Shown here in pieces: positions 55,459-64,000 of a DNA stretch of 64,000 nt. The position numbers were made by a program, and so were the translations under genes. Numbering within the stretch: position 1 is the stretch's first letter; each line of letters starts with the position of its first letter. The DNA is from Chiua virens (taxonomy: Eukaryota > Basidiomycota > Agaricomycetes > Boletales > Boletaceae). Where the stretch lies: NCBI GenBank assembly GCA_019787685.1, contig JAHNUO010000006.1:744001-808000 (forward strand). The letters are read 5' to 3'. The notes below the pieces were generated by a model. That model ran no database searches. It had not been told where the DNA came from and worked only from the letters and a program-made list of their open reading frames with translations.

Positions 55459-56661
55459 ATGTCTTCCCGTATGCATTTCCCCGCAAAACAGCTCGATTTA
55501 ACCTGACAACTCTACAGAATACACTACTCGCCTCATCAAAGCACCCCACACGCTCGGTCCGTCGTCCATGCAGGTTGTCGCGATCGCGTCGCACACTGAT
55601 CAGATATCAGAACACAGAGTTTACATCGAGAATAACGGTCAAGTCGTATCGTCCTTCCACGACATCCCACTTTTCGCCGACCACAGCAATGGCATCCTTA
55701 ACATGATCGTCGAGGTCCCCCGCTGGACCAACGCCAAGATGGAGATCTCCAAGGAGGAAGCCTTCAACCCCATCAAGCAAGATACCAAGAAGGGCCGCTT
55801 GCGGTTCGTCCGCAACTGTTTCCCCCACCATGGTTATATTTGGAACTACGGTGCTTTCCCCCAGGTGCGTGTCTTGGCCCACCGTTAGCATGCGTCCTCA
55901 TCCCCGACGTGTGATAGACGTGGGAGGACCCCAACGTCCAGCACGCAGAGACCAAGGCCAAGGGTGACAACGACCCGCTCGATGTCTGCGAGATCGGCGA
56001 ACAGGTTGGTTACACCGGTCAGATCAAGCAGGTCAAGGTGCTCGGTATCATGGCTCTCCTCGACGAGGGCGAAACAGACTGGAAGGTCATCGTCGTCGAT
56101 GTCAACGATCCTCTCGCGCCAAAGCTCAATGACATTGAGGACGTCGAGCGTCATCTTCCCGGCTTGATTAGGGCTACCAACGAGTGGTTCCGGTAGGCTT
56201 TTCGCTTCCGCTTTCGTCCATGAGCAGTCTGCTGACGAGAGAATCCAGGATTTACAAGATCCCCGACGGCAAGGGCGAGAACGCGTTTGCTTTCTCGGGC
56301 GAGGCCAAGAACAAAAAGTATGCGACCGAGATCATCCACGAGTGCCACGAGGCATGGCGTCGTCTCGTTCACGGCGAAAGCCCAGCCAAGACCCCCACCT
56401 ATGACCTTTCGATGTACGTCTCCTTCCACCCTGATCGTTGCAGTATGGATTCATTCCAAACACTCCTAGTCGTAACCTCACAGTTAGAGGTCCCGGATAT
56501 ACCGATCCAAGCGACCCGGTCTACACCTCCATCCCTCAGGATTCGAGGCAACCCCCTGTACCCGTTGACCCTTCCAGTAAGTTTTATGTTTATCCTGATC
56601 AGCTAACTCTGATATAATCCCAGTTTCCAAGTGGTTCTACATCTCTTCTGTTCAAGTCTAG
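55459..56661 (+). CDS. IPP1: Soluble inorganic pyrophosphatase
   Basis: It hydrolyses pyrophosphate in the cytosol. The start at 55459 (MSS) splices to [12 protein letters not shown]; a further intron (about 55557-55610) joins it to [11 protein letters not shown]. The catalytic and metal sites are clear: [40 protein letters not shown], the signature [29 protein letters not shown] and [19 protein letters not shown]. Other introns: about 55865-55919, 56193-56248, 56414-56485 and 56579-56624. The last exon gives [11 protein letters not shown], close to the usual SKWFF-IS end. The frame is unbroken. Expected to be highly expressed. Confidence 0.95.
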
Positions 56662-56819
56662 AGCCGTTTCGAACCAATATAGTTGAGCGTTTGTATAAAA
56701 TACCGTTTTCAAAGAAATCACAACTAGCTTGATTCCCTGAAGAAAATATTTGAACGTGGTGAGATTAATTGCCTTAAAGCTACAAGTGCGTGAATATGCA
56801 AATAATGTTCCAAGGGACT

Positions 56820-59800
56820 TCAATGCCTTGGTTTTTCAAGACCTTCCTGCAACGATGGATATCGACAGTAACGGTCTGAGATAGATGTCACCGTCCATGT
56901 GCCTGTCCAACATTCGTCAGTATAGTGTATCTCCATACATTACTTCGAGCATACCTTCGAGTGCTGAAAAGACAGAATATTCATGGGCCATAACGCCGGA
57001 GACTGTGTGCGTCTCAAGGACCTTTCCAGGTTTGCCCCCCTTCTTGGGGCTGGGTTCGGCACGTTGGTACGTGAACGTGAAGGGAGGTTCGCCAAGCAGC
57101 GTGAACACAATCTCAGCTTGGTCACCTGCGAGTAAGTGTGAACATTGTCGTCCACTTTCAAGGATAGCAACCATACCCTCGTGTATGTCTTGGTAAACTG
57201 CGCTTCCCGTGACCTACCTGCGCCGAAGGTAACGGGTGGATGTTCAGTCGCAGGTTCGCAACAGCAGCTTTGCACATCTTTTGCTGATGCGCGACCGAAC
57301 TGATAACGAACTCGCCACTTTGTTGCTGAATAATCGACCATGGCGATGTCTTTGCTTCTTGAGTGTAAGGTTTGCCGTTGACGCGGTATCTAGTAGACCA
57401 TAAGTCATGTTGGCAAACGTCACGTACGTGTCAACCCACCCAATCGTCCAGGGCGGTGTCCCCTCCAGTTGGAATTGACTCACATCCCCGATACAGAAAT
57501 CCTTCTTGCTGTCCAAGGGAATGATGGCAGCTGTTTCAGCGACATCTATCCAGATTGAACGACGTGAAGGATCTAGTTCTGCCTGTTCACAATTTGAAGA
57601 ATCGTGAACGCTTTCAATTGTCACTTGATATGGTCCGATGGATTGGAAATAGTAGGAAGAAATGTCCAGCTTCCAAACCTTGTCGTGCACTTCCACTGTC
57701 TCGTGCCGCACCTTGCTAGCTGCAAGGTTTTTAATCGACAGGTGAAGCTGGAATGGAGGAGTGCCCTCGAGTAGGATGGTGCCGTCGGATGACATCGGAT
57801 CTCGAGAACTAAGGGCGTCATTGAGGCAAAATGACAGGCGATTGCCGTTCTTGAACTTGGCGGAGGGTTTCGGAAGGACTTCTTGCTCAAAGACAAGCCG
57901 TTCCGATCGTGGAATCACCGCGCTGTATTTGTGGAGTGGGTATGCCGTATCTCCGACTTGCTTCACCTCGTAATATTTCCGTCCAGAACTGGAGGTGTGG
58001 AGCTGGAAACGGGTTCGTGGTTGGATGCTGCTGAATGTCGGCTGATCCAAAACGATCGTGCCAACTCCTGATTCGTCCTTCATCGCAATATTGTACATAA
58101 TTTGGAAAGGAGGGCGACCTTGAAAAAGATAATCCTTATGATCGAATTTAAATTAAATGCGAACATTTGTCCACACCTGTCAGATCGAGGTCAACGTGGT
58201 CGTCGTGACCTTGGCATATCGGCGGAAGTATATGGGATCGATTATACGTCTCAAACGTCGAAGGCGTTTGTGGGTCCAGCCTGGCAGACGGACGCGGGAC
58301 CCAATCTACATAATATTCATTTTCTTCGGCATTGACCAAGCCTGGACATTGTGAGTCCGATACCTGACAGGGTAAGTCAAATACCGAAGTTTCACGACAC
58401 AACAAAGACGTACCTCGAGAAGCTCATACATGCCTTTGCCTTTGACACGAATATAGTCGTTTGGTGAACGCAAATTTGCAATTCGAACAGACTCTGGCTC
58501 TTCGGTACGGTGGTACTTGACGGTCCACGGCTAGGTTGACAATGTCAGTGTTTGATGTGAAATTCTGCAAACTTAGACGCACTCCATCACCCGTAAGCCG
58601 CAGGGGTAATTCAGTTTCATCGTCCTCCAGGATGGTAACCTGCTTGATACCATTCTTGATGTAAAACTTGGCGGTGGGCTAAATAAGAACCATGAAAATA
58701 ACTTGTACACCGTGAAAATCAAGAATATACCTTCACCCTGCGAACATTAACGGAAACACCAGGTGTGGAGATGGCGCGTTTGCATCCATAAGAATCCTCA
58801 ACGCTCACTTTTACAGACGATCGGTGAGAAACTCGGTTCAAAAACCTGTTAGGACATACCTAGATCTACTTCAAAAGTCCCACCCTCCTCATCAATCTTG
58901 GACGGTATAGGTACTTGTATGCGCGTAGGTGATGACTTCATGTCACGAATCTCCAGGCGGTCAGTCGTACGAGGGCCAACGATTTCCAATTCCAAGTTCC
59001 AGGGTGGTGTTCCCTGACACAACAGCTCAAAATGACGCTGCGAAGAACATATAGTAACTCACCCGAAGGTCGATGTCAATGTCAATCATATCTCCGGAAC
59101 AGCTGTTTACCATGCGCTTGGAACGCCCCGCACCAACCGTTGAAGCAAAGTCAGCGGCTGCTAAGGGATGAACAATCTGGTCGATGCTTGGACCACTGAG
59201 CTCCACTTTCTTGTAATTTGCATCGCTCATGCTTAGGAAGGTATAAAAGTAGTGACCACTATGCTCAGGCTGCAATGTCAGTTCACCCCGTGAGCTCGAG
59301 AAAGTCTTGAAGAGGTCCCGTGGCTCTTCCTTGTCGCGTTGCGTACGATAATACACCTGGAAGGGAGGAGCGCCATGAAAGATAAGCGATGCTGAGACGC
59401 CAGTGTCACCGGAACTATAGGGCATGAATTTCGAATCCGAGTTATACGATACGGGAGCGTGCGTACCATTCGTGAATCCGCTTCCATTCAATCTCGGCCG
59501 TCGGCATAGGTTTTTCCACAGCTTTACATGTCTCAGGAGAGAGGACATCACCCTCACACCACTACAAGATCGTAAGAACATGTCTTTTATAGAAACCAAG
59601 CTCATACCTTGCCATGAATTCCGAGAATAGTGTATTCTCCTGCGGCACTGGCACTCAAACTAAGAAAGGATTGTTGCGCCTGGAATGAGTCCTTCCATGG
59701 TTTAACGGACTTGGTACCACTTTTGCCACCCTCCACTGGGTCGAACTTGACATCAATACTCCACGGAGCATCCAATGGGTCAGAATCAGTCACTTGAAGG

Positions 59801-61330
59801 GATAAGGGTGCGTCGGAACCAATAAGTAGAGAAGTTGGATTTCCTGGACCACAGTTGCGGAAAGAAACTTTAGGGCGTCGAAGAATATTCAGTGATCGTA
59901 CGGTCTTCGAGTTCACAGCTAGTTCGCGTTGGAGGACGTCACTAGTAACACCTTGGTCAAGCGGAATGATGTTACCCATGCCGTCGATGACACTCTCCAA
60001 GATGAACATAACTCTCCCTAACGACTCCACCGGGAACAAAAGTGGGACTTTGAGTATCTGGGGTGTTTTAGAAAGGGGACCTCGCAACGTTGCGCGAATT
60101 CACTTGTGAACGTAATGCGGGGTTGCTGTCTTCGATGCCTTCGACGAGGAAGTTCTCCCTTTTCCCATCAAGATACTTGGACCAGCGGAGGCTGAGAGGC
60201 GGTACGCCTCGAATATCGATGGTCATGTCGACGCTTGAAGTATCCCCCTGACAGCGAATCGCATCGGCTGGTTGGGAAATTGAATCGTCCGTAAAGTATG
60301 CAGTAGGACAAGGCACGACCGTGACTTCGAGAGGGGAGGCAAGCCGAGCAGCCACACCGGAACTGTCGAGTATTCTTTCTAATCGAATCGTGCCTGGTTT
60401 GGTTAGGCGTATATGTGCCAGCGACTGGGTTTTTTGCAACTGGGAATCAGAAGGCGGAGTTTCATCATCGTCATCCTCATATTCGTCGTCGGTGGAACGA
60501 GCACGAACAGAGTGAAGTCCCTCAAGTCGCGCTTGCTCGATTGCTCTGAGGTCCTTTCCACTAAGTTCAATATGCTCGATGCGACCAGTGCTGGACTGGC
60601 CCTCGACATAAGTCAGAGGCGTGAAAGAGTACCGGACATTTGCCGGAGTGGTGTTGTTGACGAGGATAGGGATGAGCACGGAGTGTGAAGGAGGTGACAG
60701 ACAAAAGTTGAACGCGTCTGGGTTAAGGCGGGCGGTGCTGATGGGCGACATGCGGACTGTGTGTTGACCAAGCAGGTGTTGGTCTCCACGGGAATTGGAG
60801 AAAATGGAAAGGAGAGCGGGAGGGAAAAACATGTCCACGATGCGGAACTGTTCGGCGGTCGCGGGCAAGTTGGAGTGTTCTGTGCACGAGGTGAACGCGT
60901 TTTCTGGAAGAGTAACAGAGACGTACTTTGTATCGCTTGATATCCACCTGAAGCCGAAGTGCTTGAGCCAAGGTGAAGACTTAAACCGCCGAAGAAGAAG
61001 CCATCGAGGAACCAAAGGGAGATGATTTGGAGGACGACGATGGCCTTGCTGTAAGTGAGGCGTGGTATTCGAAGCTGAGAGAGAAGGGCGACATATGCAA
61101 AGTCGATGCAAAACCACTTTCGACCATAGCCAGAGTAACTCGGGTCACTTGAAGCGAACCAGCGTTGGACGATGTCGAATACTTTGATGGCCTTGTAGGT
61201 GGTGAGTGGCAAGACAAGATGAGCCAGCGACAATACTGACCTGCAAAAGACATCCAAGACTGAGGTAATAAAGACGCTGTGAGGGAACGTCGAGGAAACG
61301 CTCTGAAATGAGCGGACCTGTCACTGGCAT
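56820..61330 (-). CDS. POM152: POM152-like nuclear-pore membrane protein
   Basis: POM152 is an integral membrane nucleoporin of fungi with an N-terminal membrane region and a lumenal string of Ig-like repeats. The N-terminus, chosen at 61330 (PVTGPLISERFLDVPSQRLYYL), is followed by hydrophobic segments (TYKAIKVFDIVQRWF, IVVLQIISLWFLDGFFFGGL). The repeats follow, each with the G-x-P-P-x-x-x-x-x-x motif, for example FHGAPPFQVYY, LEGTPPFQLHL, LEGTPPWTIGW and LGEPPFTFTYQ. The C-terminus ends TVTSISDRYCRYP, a family hallmark. More than ten introns are needed; exon ends in the middle are approximate. A start at 61444 is possible but would overlap the neighbour's coding sequence; the 61330 start leaves an 85-bp shared promoter with the RNase III-like gene. 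Confidence 0.82.
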
Positions 61331-61415
61331 GAAGGAACGGAGGAAAGAAAGCACAGAGCACGTGATGTCAATTGTTATAGCATATCGAAGTCGATCGCGA
61401 CATTTGCCACTCGCC

Positions 61416-62359
61416 ATGAACAACATCCCCGCACTTCCATCCATCGAAGGAGATCTTCTCCTCGATGTACTCACAAGACAGTCTCACAGGAGCTGTTCAT
61501 CACCCCCAGACAGCACAGAGCACGGCGGTGCAGAGCGTCTCGCTGAACTCGGCCACACCGTACTCAACATGACCATCATGTACACCCTGTTCCAACGAAC
61601 ACCGCTCGTATCTGCCGTAGACCTTTCTGTATGTCAAATCCTCGTGTCATACCACCATGCGCATGCTTCATTGGCTCGCCGCAGGAAAGACACAAAGAAT
61701 TGATGGACGATGCTCATATCAAACATTGGCTCACCTGTTATAATCTAAAGTCGAGGGTGAGAGGTGTTGAAGACAGATCTAGGCTCGACGATCCAGTGGT
61801 AAGATAAACCCCTTATATCTTTACAAGGCATTCATCTTTGATAGGAAGAGCGCCTTCTCTTCAGCTCCTATGTAGGAGCAGTATATATACAAAAGGGTCT
61901 CCCCCCACTCATCGCATGGCTCAGTCGTCTGGTCAACCCAGAATCAGAACCCCTTGCCGTACCGGGATCAAATGTTGGTGCTACCGCCCCGCCACCTCCT
62001 CCCTATAGTACTGCACCAGCGCCTCCTTCCGTTCCCCCGCCACCCCCGCCCATGCTATCTCCCCCACCACCGACAGGAACGCCAACGGTCAATACATTGG
62101 CTTTGTTTAATCAAACATGCTCTCAGCGTGGCCTCGTCATAAACTGGGAGAGTGAGTCTGAGGGTCCCGCTCATCAGCCTCGCTGGGCAGTTAAATGCTA
62201 CGGTAAACACGTCTTCGCCGGACCTTGACATCACTCATATCGTTTGTAGTCAATAATCAGCTTAAAGGTAATGGGACCGGAAGGAATCAAAAGATGGCCA
62301 AAGAAGAGGCAGCTCGTCAGGCATTCCAAGCGTTGGGCTGGGGAAGTGAGCGCATTTAA
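61416..62359 (+). CDS. RNase III-like/dsRBD protein with missing catalytic residues
   Basis: Exons: 61416-61628, 61685-61798, 61845-62202, 62250-62359. The N-terminal part is an RNase III domain: EGDLLLDVLTRQS, then AERLAELGHTVLN where active enzymes have E-R-L-E-x-L-G-D-x-V-L, then HWLTCYNLKSR and LLFSSYVGAVYIQKG where active enzymes have an acidic pair. Three of the four catalytic acidic residues are therefore replaced (A, H and S), so it should not cleave. A Pro-rich linker (PPPPPYSTAP) leads to a C-terminal dsRNA-binding domain: WAVKCYVNNQLKGNGTG, NQKMAKEEAARQAFQAL. Similar proteins are common in Agaricomycetes and may bind dsRNA, perhaps in RNA silencing; that role is inference. Confidence 0.8.
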
Positions 62360-64000
62360 CCTATTTTTTAGCTTGCTGTGGCATTGAGTCAACAATTCCA
62401 GCCTTTCAATAGATTGGTCGTCCGTCAATCATGTAATAAAATGCATCGCAAAGTTAACCACCTCACTGTAACCATATACGTAAGGACTCGTTCAGGAATA
62501 TTGGTTTAGTCTCCATGTAAGACATTAATCTCAGATGCATTCAGAGTTACATGGCGGAAGAGTTCAAATGTGTATTTAGAAACTTGGGCTACGATGCTGT
62601 TCTTTCCACGCTTCCGGTGGCTGCAGTAAACATACCGCTTTCCCCATCTTCCAGTGAGTATAAATTTGTGTTTCTTTCTTTTATTGACTTAGATGTCATG
62701 GCATCCTTCAGCTCGAGAACGACGGAGCTTCTATATCATATCTAGGGAGATCTGTCTCCATATATTTGAGCACCTTTGAGCGCCGTTAAATAGATGAAGA
62801 ACTACGGGCGTTTGCTAGACTCCCTGCTGCCTGCAGGTTCTTCGCCGATGCCTGTCTTGCCCAGACTTCAAATGTATCGAGCTCTTTCCCCCCGAGTTTA
62901 ACGTTGCTCTTGCAGATTGCTGCGAACCAGCTTCTGGTATGTACTCTCCTTCGCTAAAACTTGAAGTGTGCGAACCTGCCATTTCAGCAATGGACGCGCA
63001 GGAATCATGTTTGAAACAATACTATGATCATCCCCAAAGGAGTATATTGTTGAGCTTTCACATATGGGACTCAAGTTTCACTACAGTTTTGTGAACGAGG
63101 ACCACTGGCGTACGATCATGTCTCTGGAACTCCTTGAGGACACTATGCTTCGATGGGTGTGAAATTGCACTGGCGATTTCAAGCGCATCGCAGCCATTGA
63201 TGCATCATTTCCACGTGCTCTTGATGTGGATGACTGCATTGCCAATGGCATCCACTGATTACCTCGGTCTGCTCTCGCGGATGTTTCCTTCTGCCTGAGC
63301 GAGCACCTCGGACCATAGAAATGCTGTCACATAATATTGAGCTCGACTTCGGAGGTCCTGGTTCACTGGACATACATATGCAAAGGTTTGGAAGACGTCT
63401 TTGATTGGACTGAATACCCTTTCCCTTCTTTGTTCGCCCACGCTACAATTTACACGAGATGCTATTCATCTACACCAGCCTCTGTAAGTTTGACTTGGCC
63501 AGTTTCGCTTGTTACTTATCTGACGGCTGGTCGATCATTCTGTAGGTTCTTTCTATGGGATTGGACGGCATTGGGAGTCTCACGCGTGTCTGCGATCATT
63601 TATCTTCAAGTTAAAAGGCCACAAGTTATTTGATCCGAGCATGTCAATGCTTCCTTCAGAGATTCAAGTTCCGTCAGCACTCCACGATAAACTCGAACCA
63701 GGTCCTAGCCTCACGCACTTTGGATTACTCTTCAAATTTAGTGGACGGGGAATGGTCATCGGACGACGTAACCACTCAGAATTTCAATGCCATTCCCTCG
63801 GGAATTACAATGATCATATTCATCTTTGACCAACATGTCGTAGATCAAGTCAAGCTCTGAATCTTTCACGCTCATCGTGTCATAGATTCTAGATTGACAC
63901 TCTTTAAATGGTGTAATACAAGCTCGAATTCGGACATTACAATAGCTTAATAAATACCTATGTAAGCTCAAGAGCGACTAGTCGTGTGCAAACGAACGCA
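62360..64000 (+). other. Unresolved right-end region, possible decayed or poorly spliced gene
   Basis: No known family is recognised. Coding-like stretches on the plus strand are short: MAEEFKCVFRNLGYDAVL (62551), YIVELSHMGLKFHYSF with EDHWRTIMSLELLEDT (about 63040), IAAIDASFPRALDVDDC (63190), HNIELDFGGPGSLDIH (about 63325) and MLPSEIQVPSALHDKLEPG (63641, preceded by GRHWESHACLRSF). Splice-like donors and acceptors lie between several of them, but stops and frame changes prevent one clean model. The first block, MAEEFKC to about 62655 and the prior dsRBD gene end 190 bp upstream, so they are probably separate. Could be a multi-exon gene with extra-base errors, a lineage-specific gene, or a relic. 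Confidence 0.3.

Noticed and set aside
1..64000. CRISPR arrays, insertion sequences, phage genes, rRNA
   Set aside because: None seen; the content is eukaryotic throughout.

Overview
The window is nuclear DNA of a filamentous basidiomycete, most likely an Agaricomycete. The genes carry many short spliceosomal introns (mostly about 45-70 nt, GT-AG with a few GC-AG). They lie close together on both strands with no operons, and the recognisable proteins are eukaryotic housekeeping families found in fungi (VTA1, WDR75/Utp17, TTI1, bifunctional PABA synthase, UBC12, GCP4, POM152). There is no rRNA, convincing tRNA, CRISPR array or intact transposon. I cannot name the genus from sequence alone.

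Layout. 1-14.5 kb: a gene cut by the left edge, VTA1, an uncharacterised acidic protein, a GNL1-type circularly permuted GTPase, an AIF/AMID-like FAD oxidoreductase, a SAM methyltransferase and the WD-repeat ribosome-biogenesis factor WDR75/Utp17. 14.5-19.2 kb: a gene-poor stretch with decayed partial copies of two genes that are intact elsewhere in the window (the homeodomain gene at 19.3 kb and the POP3-like RNase P gene at 37.6 kb), a possible small C2H2 zinc-finger gene and two repetitive tracts. 19.3-23.5 kb: two tandem Yox1-like homeodomain genes and an F-box gene. 25-33 kb: PB1/UBA-like protein, xylose-reductase-type aldo/keto reductase with very small exons, ketopantoate reductase-like protein, FBXO21-like F-box/YccV protein. 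33-40.5 kb: GNAT acetyltransferase, a spacer with degenerate AACGTT-bearing repeats, amidase, POP3-like protein, dCMP deaminase. 40.5-64 kb: TTI1, PABA synthase, 2OG-Fe(II) oxygenase, UBC12, 5-hydroxyisourate hydrolase, RRP1/NOP52, TBC-domain RabGAP, GCP4, inorganic pyrophosphatase, POM152, a catalytically dead RNase III/dsRBD protein, and an unresolved right end.

Genes are often head to head with only about 70-100 bp between start codons (six pairs), so short bidirectional promoters are the rule. No metabolic gene cluster is visible.

The most unexpected pattern is that at least a dozen conserved reading frames are broken by what looks like a single extra base, after which the conserved protein resumes. 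Because almost all are +1, and they hit single-copy essential genes, I read this first as insertion-biased sequencing or assembly error. It must be resolved before any of these genes is called a pseudogene. The exon boundaries given were worked out by eye from splice consensus and reading-frame continuity.
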